DNA from: Flavobacteriaceae bacterium
GTDB lineage: Bacteria; Bacteroidota; Bacteroidia; Flavobacteriales; Flavobacteriaceae
DNA: 13,063 bases
Direction of reading: 5' to 3'
NCBI GenBank assembly: GCA_030633225.1
Contig: DAOVTF010000017.1
Span: 1-13,063 of the forward strand
Shown here piece by piece: positions 1-7,358 of the stretch (positions are counted from its first letter, which is position 1; each line of letters starts with the position of its first letter). The notes beneath the pieces were generated by a model that was not told the DNA's origin, searched no databases, and saw only the letters and a list, made by a program, of their open reading frames with translations. The translations under genes and the position numbers were made by a program.

Positions 1-586
1 CCTGACTACTTAAAACTGTTTTAAAGTATGCATTGGATCTCCATTTATTTGCCAAATATGTTGTATTAAAATTTGATGTTAATTGTTTTAAATTATTTGC
101 TTTTGTTAATGTTATACCAAAATCAATATCAACGGTCATCCTGCTAAAAAAACTCTTACCAATTGGTTCAATAAAAACTATATTAATTAAATCTTCTTCT
201 ACCGCATTAACCCCCGAATCAAGAATCAACTTACCTTTACTGCCCTTTAAACTTTGCAGAGAACTAGTTTTTCTACTACCATCATCCAATGCTATTATAA
301 ACATTCTATCACTCTGTATTTCAACCACTTTATGCCATTTAATTTTAAAATCAGAATCACTGTATTTTGTTTTAAAAACAACAACACTTTTATCCATGCT
401 TTTGATTTCACCAACTATAATATTTTGATTTGATAAAACTAATGTGTCGTTATAAACAGTTTTCTTTTTCTTTTTAAGTAGCTTATTCTTTTTTTTGATT
501 TCTTTTGTAGAAAGGGTATCATTTTGTGCCAAAACACCAAAAGATATAAATAGAAGTATTAGCAGTAAAATTTTATCTTTTAACAT
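1..586 (-). CDS. DUF481-type exported outer-membrane protein, partial (N-terminal part)
   Basis: This reading frame starts at an ATG at 584-586 and is still open at position 1, so about 195 residues are visible and the C-terminus lies outside the window. Residues 1-21 form a clear signal peptide: a short basic start, a run of Leu/Ile/Phe, then VLAQ before the probable cleavage site. A lysine-rich stretch follows at about residues 28-43. A small beta-rich domain comes next, with GEIKSMDKSVVVFKTKYSDSD-like sequence around residues 59-79. This is the pattern at the N-terminus of Bacteroidota DUF481 (YdiY-like) proteins. In that family the C-terminal part is an outer-membrane beta-barrel, which here would begin near the window edge (around VDIDFGITLTKAN). 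The function of the family is poorly defined. A -7 promoter box lies 26 nt upstream of the start, so the gene is probably transcribed independently of recG. The signal peptide is certain; the DUF481 assignment is recognition by eye. Confidence 0.7.
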   Translation of the reverse strand, partial: MLKDKILLLILLFISFGVLAQNDTLSTKEIKKKNKLLKKKKKTVYNDTLVLSNQNIIVGEIKSMDKSVVVFKTKYSDSDFKIKWHKVVEIQSDRMFIIALDDGSRKTSSLQSLKGSKGKLILDSGVNAVEEDLINIVFIEPIGKSFFSRMTVDIDFGITLTKANNLKQLTSNFNTTYLANKWRSNAYFKTVLSSQ

Positions 587-611
587 GTTTAATTCAATTC
601 TTATTTCCTTA

Positions 612-619
612 CAAATATA
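612..619 (-). promoter_or_regulatory. Bacteroidota -7 promoter element for the DUF481-type gene
   Basis: On the minus strand this reads TATATTTG, an exact match to TAnnTTTG. It lies 26 nt upstream of the ATG at 586, giving a leader of roughly 20 nt. The best -33 TTG (644-646) is spaced about 24 nt away, slightly long, so the upstream half is weak. Confidence 0.5.
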
Positions 620-662
620 ATAATTTCAATGATTTTAATTATTCAATAAATAAATGTTAAAC

Positions 663-2759
663 CTAACTAATATTTGCCCAAATAGCTTTGTTTTTTGAAA
701 TCATTAAATAAGTATTCAATATATTCTTATTTATAGGCTTACTTAAATTTGGATCAGATTTTAAAGTAGTCATGGCACTTTTTCTTGCCTTTAATAAAAT
801 TTTACCATCTTTAACAATATCAGCAATTCTTAAATTTAATACGCCACTTTGTTGAGTTCCCATCATATCACCAGGGCCACGTAGTTTTAAATCAACCTCT
901 GCAATTTTAAAACCATCATTGGTTTCAACCATAGTTTGCAATCGCGTTTTAGCATTACTACTCAATTTTACACCCGACATTAAAATACAGTAACTTTGAT
1001 CTGCTCCTCGTCCTACTCTACCACGTAATTGATGCAATTGCGATAATCCAAAACGTTCTGCACTTTCAACAATCATTACACTTGCATTTGGTACGTTTAC
1101 CCCAACTTCAATAACCGTAGTAGCAACCATAATTTGAGTTTCACTATTTACAAATCGTTGCATTTCAAAATCTTTATCGGCTGATTTCATTCTACCATGC
1201 ACAATACTTACCTGATAATGTGGTAAAGGAAATTCACGAACGATACTTTCATAGCCATCCATCAGGTCTTTATAATCCATTTTTTTCGATTCTTCAATCA
1301 AAGGGTAAACAATATAAACTTGCCTGCCTTTGGCAATTTCATCTTTTAAAAATTTAAAAACTCCCAATCTATTACTGTCATATCTATGAATTGTTTTAAT
1401 TGATTTTCTTCCTGGAGGCAATTCGTCAATTACCGAAATATCAAGATCTCCATAAACACTCATTGCTAAAGTTCTTGGTATTGGTGTTGCGGTCATCACT
1501 AGCACATGAGGCGGTAAATCATTTTTCATCCACATTTTTGCTCGTTGTGCAACTCCAAACCGATGTTGCTCATCAATAATAACCAATCCTAAGTTCTTAA
1601 AAACTACTTTATCTTCAAAAATAGCGTGCGTACCAATCAAAATATTTAATTCACCATTTTCTAAGGTATTATGAATAGTTTTTCTCTCGGATGTTTTTGA
1701 AGATCCAGTCAACAATCGAACTGTAATATTCATTTCTTGTAACAACTCACTAATAGCATTAAAATGCTGAATGGCTAAAATCTCCGTTGGCGCAATTAAA
1801 GTGGCCTGAAAATTATTATCCAAAGCAATTAACATTGCTAAAACCGCTACAATAGTTTTACCAGAACCAACATCGCCTTGCAACAAACGATTCATTTGAG
1901 CTGATGAACCTAAATCTTTTCGTATTTCTTTTAATACTTTTTTTTGAGCATTAGTTAGGGCAAAAGGAAGATGTTTTTTATAAAAATTGTTAAAATTGTC
2001 ACCTACTTTTTCAAATACATAACCTTTAATTTTATTTTTTCTAATAATCTTTTTCCTTATTAATTGTAATTGGATAAAAAACAATTCTTCAAACTTTAAT
2101 CGCTGTTGAGCTTTTGTCAATAGCTCCTGACTCTTAGGGAAATGAATATTAAACATTGCCTCATTTTTAGACAAGAGTTGTAACCGATCTATTATTTCAT
2201 CCGATAAGGTTTCTTCAAAATTTGTATCAATTTCTACAAACAGGTTTTGCATTAACTTTTGTATTACCCTATTTGTTATGTTTTTAGCTGCAAGTTTTTC
2301 TGTTGATGGGTAAACTGGCTGCATTGCGGTACGTAAGTTCTTTTTATATTCACTTAATAATTCCATCTCAGGATGTGGCAAGCTAAACGAATTGCCAAAC
2401 AAATTTACTTTTCCGAAAATCACATAGGGAACATCAAATTTAATTGAATCTTTAATCCATTTTACTCCTCGAAACCAAACCAACTCTAAACTTCCTGTTT
2501 CATCTACAAAAGTGGCTACTAACCTACTTCCTCTTTTCTGTTTAACAGATCTTAAAGAAGTTATTTTACCTACAATTTGAACTTCAGAATTATTGATCTG
2601 CAATTGGTCAATCTTAAAAAACTGGGTTCTATCAATATATTTATTCGGAAAGAAATTCGCCAGATCGGCGTAAGTAAATATTCCAAGCTCTTTTTTTAAT
2701 AATTCAGCTCGTGCAGGACCAACACCTTTTAAATATACTATGGATGTTTGTAAGTTAAT
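663..2759 (-). CDS. recG: ATP-dependent DNA helicase RecG (probable ATT start)
   Basis: RecG unwinds and remodels branched DNA, such as stalled forks and Holliday junctions, during recombination and repair in the cytoplasm. In the 698-residue numbering used here, residues 1 to about 160 form the wedge/OB-fold region. Walker A GDVGSGKT is at about 295-302, the DEQH box at 396-399, TATPIPRT at 423-430 and QLRGRVGRG near 577-585, followed by the C-terminal TRG region. The length matches the family (about 700 aa). The start is unusual. The frame is open up to a TAA at 2772-2774 but has no ATG, GTG or TTG before a TTG at 2601-2603, which would delete 52 residues. Those residues include the conserved YLKGVGPARAELLKKELGI and FFPNKYIDRT segments. 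The family's N-terminus usually begins just before NLLQTPI, which here coincides with an ATT at 2757-2759. Function is essentially certain; the start is inferred. Confidence 0.9.
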   Translation of the reverse strand: MNLQTSIVYLKGVGPARAELLKKELGIFTYADLANFFPNKYIDRTQFFKIDQLQINNSEVQIVGKITSLRSVKQKRGSRLVATFVDETGSLELVWFRGVKWIKDSIKFDVPYVIFGKVNLFGNSFSLPHPEMELLSEYKKNLRTAMQPVYPSTEKLAAKNITNRVIQKLMQNLFVEIDTNFEETLSDEIIDRLQLLSKNEAMFNIHFPKSQELLTKAQQRLKFEELFFIQLQLIRKKIIRKNKIKGYVFEKVGDNFNNFYKKHLPFALTNAQKKVLKEIRKDLGSSAQMNRLLQGDVGSGKTIVAVLAMLIALDNNFQATLIAPTEILAIQHFNAISELLQEMNITVRLLTGSSKTSERKTIHNTLENGELNILIGTHAIFEDKVVFKNLGLVIIDEQHRFGVAQRAKMWMKNDLPPHVLVMTATPIPRTLAMSVYGDLDISVIDELPPGRKSIKTIHRYDSNRLGVFKFLKDEIAKGRQVYIVYPLIEESKKMDYKDLMDGYESIVREFPLPHYQVSIVHGRMKSADKDFEMQRFVNSETQIMVATTVIEVGVNVPNASVMIVESAERFGLSQLHQLRGRVGRGADQSYCILMSGVKLSSNAKTRLQTMVETNDGFKIAEVDLKLRGPGDMMGTQQSGVLNLRIADIVKDGKILLKARKSAMTTLKSDPNLSKPINKNILNTYLMISKNKAIWANIS

Positions 2760-2784
2760 TTTAAAACTATTTTAATAAGTATCA

Positions 2785-2792
2785 CGAAGATA
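2785..2792 (-). promoter_or_regulatory. Possible -7 promoter element for recG
   Basis: The minus strand reads TATCTTCG, one mismatch from TAnnTTTG. It lies 26 nt upstream of the proposed ATT start, the same spacing as for other genes in this window, which mildly supports that start. No convincing -33 TTTG is seen at the usual distance. Confidence 0.25.
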
Positions 2793-2869
2793 ATGAAATG
2801 AAAACAATTAAAAAACTATAACAAAACTGTTGTTATTATTATTTAAACATGATTAGAATCAGTGTTTAA

Positions 2870-2879
2870 ATTGATCAAT
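2870..2879. repeat. 10-bp palindrome next to the WG-gene promoter
   Basis: ATTGATCAAT is a perfect palindrome ending 3 bp before the proposed -33 element of the downstream gene. It is a possible operator half, but a palindrome this short is also expected by chance in AT-rich DNA. Confidence 0.2.
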
Positions 2880-2882
2880 ATC

Positions 2883-2914
2883 ATTGTATGGTATCCTAAC
2901 AATCTTTATACTTG
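2883..2914 (+). promoter_or_regulatory. Candidate promoter of the WG-repeat gene
   Basis: ATTG at 2883-2886 and TATACTTG at 2907-2914 resemble the Bacteroidota -33 (TTTG) and -7 (TAnnTTTG) boxes, with one mismatch each and a 20-bp spacer. The -7 box ends about 30 nt before the ATG at 2944. Confidence 0.4.
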
Positions 2915-2943
2915 TCCAATACGAAATTTAAATATATAATATC

Positions 2944-3561
2944 ATGAAAAAATTAGTGTTTTTAATTTTCTGCTTTATCGTTCATTCGGTTGGATATTCA
3001 CAAATTATAGAAAATATTGATGAAATTTCACCTTTTCATGAAGAGTTTGCTGCTGTTAAAAAAGGTGATCAGTGGGCTTTTATAAATAGTAAAGGTGTAC
3101 AAGTAATAAATTTTAGAGATGATTTGGTTAGCAGTAAAAATGAAACTGGAATCACTTTTGGTTCTTACCCGGTTTTTAGAGATGGAAGATGTTTAATTAG
3201 AAAAATAACTGATAATGTGTATCATTATGGATATATTGATAGTAATGGTAAAGAAATAATAGCATCTCAATATGTAAATGCCACAAACTTTCAAGATGGT
3301 TATGCTATTGTGATATATGTTGAAAAAAAAGTTATGGGTTACAATAAAGTGCTAGGTAAAGATGTAATTTCTTATACTTTAAAAGAATCTATTATTGATA
3401 CTTCCGGAAAAACTGTAAAAGATTTAGATAATGCCAGAAATTATGTTAAATCAAAATACAACCTTCAAAACCCTCCGGTTTTTTACTCAAAGTTTTTAGG
3501 TTCACATTTAATTGCTGTACAAACGACCGATGCGAAAAAATGGACTATTTATAAGTTTTAA
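2944..3561 (+). CDS. Exported WG-repeat protein
   Basis: This 205-residue protein begins with a typical signal peptide: MKK, a hydrophobic stretch, then GYSQ, with cleavage expected near residue 20. It is therefore probably periplasmic or surface-located. The mature part contains at least two WG (KWG) repeats. One lies around residues 35-56 (AAVKKGDQWAFINSKGVQVI) and the other around residues 95-123 (GYIDSNGKEIIASQYVNATNF, then DGYAIV). WG repeats form short beta units seen in many Bacteroidota secreted proteins and usually occur in larger numbers. Two clear copies make this a small member. No enzymatic motif is visible and no function can be assigned. The gene is monocistronic: it diverges from recG and converges on mlaD, whose stop codon lies 27 bp past its own. 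Confidence 0.75.
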   Translation: MKKLVFLIFCFIVHSVGYSQIIENIDEISPFHEEFAAVKKGDQWAFINSKGVQVINFRDDLVSSKNETGITFGSYPVFRDGRCLIRKITDNVYHYGYIDSNGKEIIASQYVNATNFQDGYAIVIYVEKKVMGYNKVLGKDVISYTLKESIIDTSGKTVKDLDNARNYVKSKYNLQNPPVFYSKFLGSHLIAVQTTDAKKWTIYKF

Positions 3562-3570
3562 GATTAAAAC

Positions 3571-3592
3571 TTGATTGAATTCAATAAATCAA
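3571..3592. terminator. Weak inverted repeat between convergent genes
   Basis: The 27-bp gap between the convergent stop codons contains TTGATT (3571-3576) and AATCAA (3587-3592), enclosing the perfect palindrome ATTGAATTCAAT (3574-3585). A stem could act as a bidirectional terminator. However, it is AT-rich, has no long U-tract and overlaps the mlaD stop codon, so support is weak. Confidence 0.25.
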
Positions 3593-4575
3593 TCTTTCCT
3601 TTTTTCTTCTTTAAGTTTCTCTTTTTCCAGTTTTTTAAAATATCCTCTTAAAAGAAAGCTATGTTTTAGAGCTTCCAAATCTTCGTTTAAAAGAATACTC
3701 CCTTCTTTAATATTCTTCATTGTTTCATCAATATTTTTTACAAGTATAGTGTCATTTACAATATAATTGAGCGTACCTTCTCCATTTCTAAAATCTAGAA
3801 TCACATCGTTTAAATTGCTAATTACAGAATCGATCTCATTACTCGAATTTTCTAAATTAGTAATGATTGATTTAACTTTAATTGCTGAAATTGAATCGCT
3901 TAAAAGTACTGCAGCCAAACTTTGATCATAATTAACAGATGAAATTATCGCATTCAATACATTAATTGTTTTAGTAGTATTAAAACTAATAATTTTTATA
4001 TTTCTAAGACTCTCTTTTAGATCTGATGCCATAAGAGAATCATTAATTAATAAACCCAAAGTCCCTCTACCCTTGTTAATAGCTGTGGTTATTTTTAATA
4101 AATCAACGGTTAACAAAGCTGCATTTTCATTGGTCTTATTTAATGTAGAAAGCATATCATTAGTTGAAATTTTACTGTAGGATGCAATAGTATCACCAGC
4201 TAATATTGGAGATGAGGGATTATTACTTGGTATAATATTAATGATCATGCTTCCAACCAGACCATCTGACCCTATAGTAGCTACAGCGTTCTTTTTAATA
4301 TGTTCTAGAATTTTTTCTTCAATAACCATATCAATACAAATTGTTGTATCATTAATCATAACAATATTTTTAACCGTACCAACATTAATACCTGAATAAC
4401 GAACATTGTTACCCAATTGCAAGCCACTAACATTATTGAACACAGCACTTATTCTAAAAGTTTTCCCAAAAAAATTCTGTTTATTTCCAATATAATATAT
4501 TGCTGCAATTAATAAAAGCGTACTAATAACAATAAATAAACCAAGATTGAATTTTTGTACATTCGTTTTTTCCAT
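3589..4575 (-). CDS. mlaD: MlaD-family MCE-domain lipid transport protein
   Basis: This is the substrate-binding, membrane-anchored component of an MlaFED-type phospholipid transporter. It has 328 residues. A short cytoplasmic N-terminus is followed by one transmembrane helix at about 10-30 (LGLFIVISTLLLIAAIYYIG). The MCE/MlaD domain spans about 38-117 and includes VSGLQLGNNVRYSGINVGTV and GSDGLVGSMIINI. The remaining ~200 residues look mostly helical, with repeated Asn/Ser/Leu-rich segments and a highly charged tail ending EKEKLKEEKRKD. E. coli MlaD is about 183 residues, so the C-terminal extension is long. Long versions of this type occur in Bacteroidota and could form a helical needle or tube extending into the periplasm. 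The gene is third in the operon, with 7 nt between the mlaF stop and this ATG. The MCE assignment is firm; exact Mla function is inferred from the neighbours. Confidence 0.88.
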   Translation of the reverse strand: MEKTNVQKFNLGLFIVISTLLLIAAIYYIGNKQNFFGKTFRISAVFNNVSGLQLGNNVRYSGINVGTVKNIVMINDTTICIDMVIEEKILEHIKKNAVATIGSDGLVGSMIINIIPSNNPSSPILAGDTIASYSKISTNDMLSTLNKTNENAALLTVDLLKITTAINKGRGTLGLLINDSLMASDLKESLRNIKIISFNTTKTINVLNAIISSVNYDQSLAAVLLSDSISAIKVKSIITNLENSSNEIDSVISNLNDVILDFRNGEGTLNYIVNDTILVKNIDETMKNIKEGSILLNEDLEALKHSFLLRGYFKKLEKEKLKEEKRKD

Positions 4576-4582
4576 AATTTAA

Positions 4583-5329
4583 TTATTTAAAAAATGCTTG
4601 AATATTTTTGTCTTTTGAAGAAGATAATTCTTTAAAAGTACCTTCAGCATAATTAATCCCATCAATCAATAAAATCATTCTATTTGCAATAACTCTTGCA
4701 CAATCAACATCATGAGTTATAATAAGTGATGATGCTCCATATGTTTTCTGAATATTTCTCATTAATTCAATTATTTCCTTTGCCGTAATTGGGTCAAGTC
4801 CGGTTGTAGGCTCATCGTAAATAATAATTTTAGGATGAAGAATTATAGCTCTTGCAAGAGCGACTCTCCTTTTCATTCCACCAGATAACTCATTAGGCAT
4901 TAAATCAATAGCTTTGGTAAGGCCTACACTTTTTAATGCCTCAAATACTAATTTTTCAGTCTCAACTGGGTCTTTCTTGCTTTTTCGCAATGGAAATTTT
5001 AAATTCTCCCTTACTGTCATTGAATCATATAAAGCACTTCCCTGAAAAAGAAACCCTATCTCAGTACGTAAACTATTCAATTCTTTTTGATCTAATTTAC
5101 TAATATCTTTTTCCATAATTTCAATATTTCCACTGTCAGCTTGCATTAAACCTACTAAACATTTTATCATAACAGATTTTCCAGAACCTGATTTCCCCAT
5201 AATCACCAGATTTTCTCCCTGATATAATTCCATAGAAAATCCATTAAGAACGTGATTGTCCTCAAAGCTTTTTCTCAAATCCTTAATCTTTATTATAGGA
5301 GTTATGTTATCTAAATTTTTCATTATCAT
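4583..5329 (-). CDS. mlaF: MlaF-type ABC transporter ATP-binding protein
   Basis: This 248-residue protein is the cytoplasmic ATPase that powers the MCE lipid transporter with the MlaE permease. Every ABC signature is present. Walker A GKSGSGKS is at 45-52, the Q-loop Gln (FLFQGSALYDSMT) at about 96 and the signature LSGGM at 148-152. Walker B IIIYDEP is at about 168-174 with Glu173, the D-loop is GLDP, and the H-loop His (IITHD) is at about 206. The phrase FQGSALYDSMTVREN is typical of the MlaF/Ttg2A branch. The gene starts 2 nt after the mlaE stop, so the two are very probably co-translated. A second in-frame ATG at 5321-5323 (MKNLDN) is an equally possible start and changes the protein by only two residues. 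Confidence 0.92.
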   Translation of the reverse strand: MIMKNLDNITPIIKIKDLRKSFEDNHVLNGFSMELYQGENLVIMGKSGSGKSVMIKCLVGLMQADSGNIEIMEKDISKLDQKELNSLRTEIGFLFQGSALYDSMTVRENLKFPLRKSKKDPVETEKLVFEALKSVGLTKAIDLMPNELSGGMKRRVALARAIILHPKIIIYDEPTTGLDPITAKEIIELMRNIQKTYGASSLIITHDVDCARVIANRMILLIDGINYAEGTFKELSSSKDKNIQAFFK

Positions 5330-5331
5330 TA

Positions 5332-6108
5332 CTAATAGAATATATCAGTTACAAAAACAGCTATAAAATCAATTACAAATACTAACATTGAGGTATACAC
5401 TACTGCAGTATTAGAAGCTTCCCCAACGCCTACAGTACCCTTTTTACAATAATAACCCTTATAACTGCCTACCAAACCAATTGCAAAACCGAAGAAAAAT
5501 GTCTTTGCAGTTGCCGGGATCAAATCTGAAAACTTTAAAGCATTAAAAACCTTATTAAAATATAGGAGAAAAGAAACATCTCCTTTTATATTTTCAACTA
5601 TAGCAGAACCAAACAAAGCAACCGCATCTCCAAAAATAACGAGTAATGGCACCATTAACGTTGTGGCCAAAATACGGGTAACAACCAAATATTTAAATGG
5701 ATTAGTGCCTGATACCTCCATTGCATCGATCTGTTCTGTCACTCTCATAGAACCAAGTTCAGCGCCAATTCCGGAGCTAATTCTTCCTACACACACAAGA
5801 GCAATTATTACGGGACCAATTTCCCGTACTATAGAAATACTTACCATGGATGGTATCCAAGATACAGCACCAAATTCCATTAAAGTTGGTCTTGATTGAA
5901 TAGTGAATACAAGTCCCAAAATAAAACCGGTAACTCCTACCAATAATAAAGAACGATTGCCAATATTGTAACATTGACGTAGTAGCTCTTTAAACTCAAA
6001 AGGCCTTGAGAATAGTTCTTTAAAAAAACGGGCTGCAAAAAATGACAACTCTCCTATTTCAATAAAAAAGGTTTTTATCTTTTTTGATATTTGCAATGAT
6101 TTCATCAT
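5332..6108 (-). CDS. mlaE: MlaE-type ABC transporter permease
   Basis: This 258-residue inner-membrane protein is the permease of an MlaFED-type lipid transporter (MlaE/DUF140 family). After an amphipathic N-terminus (about 1-50) come several hydrophobic segments: about 52-72 (LLLVGVTGFILGLVFTIQS), 85-110, 142-170, 195-215 and 230-256. The family's conserved block is present as VREIGPVIIALVCVGRISSGIGAELGSM and then VTEQIDAMEVSGTNP at about 94-135. It contains the cytoplasmic loop with the Glu-rich coupling region. The gene is first in the mlaE-mlaF-mlaD operon. Two ATG codons (6108 and 6105) lie at the start; the first is used here. A perfect -7 promoter box sits 24 nt upstream. No mlaB, mlaC or mlaA gene is adjacent. 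Confidence 0.92.
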   Translation of the reverse strand: MMKSLQISKKIKTFFIEIGELSFFAARFFKELFSRPFEFKELLRQCYNIGNRSLLLVGVTGFILGLVFTIQSRPTLMEFGAVSWIPSMVSISIVREIGPVIIALVCVGRISSGIGAELGSMRVTEQIDAMEVSGTNPFKYLVVTRILATTLMVPLLVIFGDAVALFGSAIVENIKGDVSFLLYFNKVFNALKFSDLIPATAKTFFFGFAIGLVGSYKGYYCKKGTVGVGEASNTAVVYTSMLVFVIDFIAVFVTDIFY

Positions 6109-6131
6109 CTCATATCAATGAGTTGTCTATT

Positions 6132-6139
6132 CAAATATA
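6132..6139 (-). promoter_or_regulatory. -7 promoter element of the mlaEFD operon
   Basis: The minus strand reads TATATTTG, an exact TAnnTTTG match, 24 nt upstream of the mlaE ATG. No clear TTTG is present at -33. Instead, a 19-bp inverted repeat (6162-6180) begins at about that position, so the promoter may depend on a regulator. Confidence 0.5.
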
Positions 6140-6161
6140 TATCAGATACTTACGGTTTAAA

Positions 6162-6180
6162 ACTATCACTTAAAGATAGT
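6162..6180. promoter_or_regulatory. Inverted repeat upstream of mlaE, candidate operator
   Basis: ACTATC (6162-6167) and GATAGT (6175-6180) are perfect 6-bp inverted arms separated by 7 bp. The element starts 22 bp upstream of the mlaE -7 box, covering roughly -36 to -54 of the inferred transcript. That position suits an activator or repressor. No regulator gene is nearby. Confidence 0.3.
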
Positions 6181-6361
6181 CAAAAAAATTAGATAAATGA
6201 ATAATTTTATAATATTTTTATAGTTTAATAAACGAAATTCTCGAGAAAAATCTTTCAGCTATTTTATTCTTTTTGCTATTCTTTGATGCTATCGTAGATG
6301 ATAAATATTTTATTAATAAAAATCTTATAGGGTTTGATTTGGGGTATTAACAGAAAAGTGA

Positions 6362-7303
6362 TTATACACCAACTATCTTTAAAGTTGCATAAATCATAAA
6401 AATACCAATCAAAATAACCGCTTCATTTTTTTGCAGCCCTTTCTTTTTATAGAAGAAAAAGAGTACAATAAAAGACAGTAAGAACAAAAATGGAAGATCA
6501 AACAATATCAGACTCTTTTCTATTTGAAGTTCTGAAATAGTAGCCCCCATCCCAACAGGAATTAGCATATCAAATATATTACTGCCAATTAGATTACCTA
6601 CAGATAATCCACTTGCTTTTTTTCTTAAAGCATTTAAAGCAAGTGCCAGTTCCGGTAAGCTCGTTCCTAGTCCTATTATAACTATGCCAACAAATGATTG
6701 TTTAATACCAAAATTATCGGCAAAATTAATGGAGTTATCAACTACTAATTCTGAAGTGAAAATTATAATAACAATTCCTACAATGAGGAATAAGAAATCT
6801 TTTCTAATATCCTTGCTAAATTTCTTTTTTATTTTTTTTCCAATCCGTTCTTGATGCAACAACCTGAAATAGTAAATTAAATAAACGATTATTAATACAA
6901 TACCATCAACTCTGGTAATTATTCCATCAATTCCTAAAAGTGTGACTAATAAAACAGACCCTAATAACATAACCCCATCTTCATAAAGATGACGCCTTTT
7001 AAGAGTGAGATAGCCTAATATACCTACTGATCCTAACACTATACTTATCTGATTAAAGCTACTCCCAATAGCATTACCAATGATTATTCCTGATGTATCA
7101 ATATTTCCAATTGCATTATGTAGAGAGGCGTTAATGGCAATGACAATTTCGGGAAGGTCTGTACCAATTGATAAAATGGCTAATCCTACAAATACCTGAG
7201 ATAATTTATAATATTCTGCAATGTTTACAGCTCCTTTAATTACCAATTCAGTACCTAACCACAAACCTATAAGTCCGAATAATATAAGTAAAATCTCTTG
7301 CAT
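6362..7303 (-). CDS. CaCA-family sodium/calcium-type antiporter
   Basis: This inner-membrane cation antiporter is related to YrbG and NCX_Mj and would exchange Ca2+ (or a similar cation) for Na+ or H+. From the ATG at 7301-7303 it is 313 residues with about ten hydrophobic segments arranged as two inverted halves. The second half carries canonical alpha-2 motifs: GLGTSLPELALALNA and later GNLIGSNIFDMLIPVG. The first half is altered. It reads SIGTDLPEIVIAINA (GTDLPE at about 47-52) and GNAIGSSFNQISIVLG, so the usual Ser of GTSLPE is Asp and the usual Asn or Asp after GSNI/F is Gln. The frame extends upstream to an ATG at 7378, but that start adds 25 atypical residues and would contain this gene's own promoter, so 7303 is preferred. 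The gene is divergent from the P-type ATPase operon. Confidence 0.85.
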   Translation of the reverse strand: MQEILLILFGLIGLWLGTELVIKGAVNIAEYYKLSQVFVGLAILSIGTDLPEIVIAINASLHNAIGNIDTSGIIIGNAIGSSFNQISIVLGSVGILGYLTLKRRHLYEDGVMLLGSVLLVTLLGIDGIITRVDGIVLIIVYLIYYFRLLHQERIGKKIKKKFSKDIRKDFLFLIVGIVIIIFTSELVVDNSINFADNFGIKQSFVGIVIIGLGTSLPELALALNALRKKASGLSVGNLIGSNIFDMLIPVGMGATISELQIEKSLILFDLPFLFLLSFIVLFFFYKKKGLQKNEAVILIGIFMIYATLKIVGV

Positions 7304-7326
7304 GAGATAACTATGTTGAGTGTACT

Positions 7327-7358
7327 CAAAGATAAAGAATTTCAATCCAAAAATCAAC
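7327..7358 (-). promoter_or_regulatory. Candidate promoter of the antiporter gene
   Basis: On the minus strand, TATCTTTG (7327-7334) matches TAnnTTTG exactly, and GTTG (7355-7358) lies 20 bp upstream as a near -33 box. The -7 box is 24 nt from the ATG at 7303 and lies inside the longer possible reading frame, which supports the shorter start. Confidence 0.5.

Noticed and set aside
33..428. Plus-strand open frame of 131 codons
   Set aside because: It lies antisense to the DUF481-type gene, which has a signal peptide, promoter and family-like sequence. The plus frame has no such support.
663..2603. recG starting at the TTG at 2601-2603
   Set aside because: This start would remove 52 residues of conserved RecG N-terminus that are encoded in frame just upstream.
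2760..2850. Frameshift upstream of recG joining an out-of-frame ATG (2848-2850)
   Set aside because: The conserved RecG N-terminus is already complete in the main frame, and the sequence between the ATG and the gene shows no family-like coding.
6109..6361. Possible small gene or RNA in the 253-bp gap between mlaE and the antiporter
   Set aside because: Only very short frames are present. Apart from the mla promoter, the 19-bp inverted repeat and a short palindrome (TTCTCGAGAA at 6238-6247), no structure was found.
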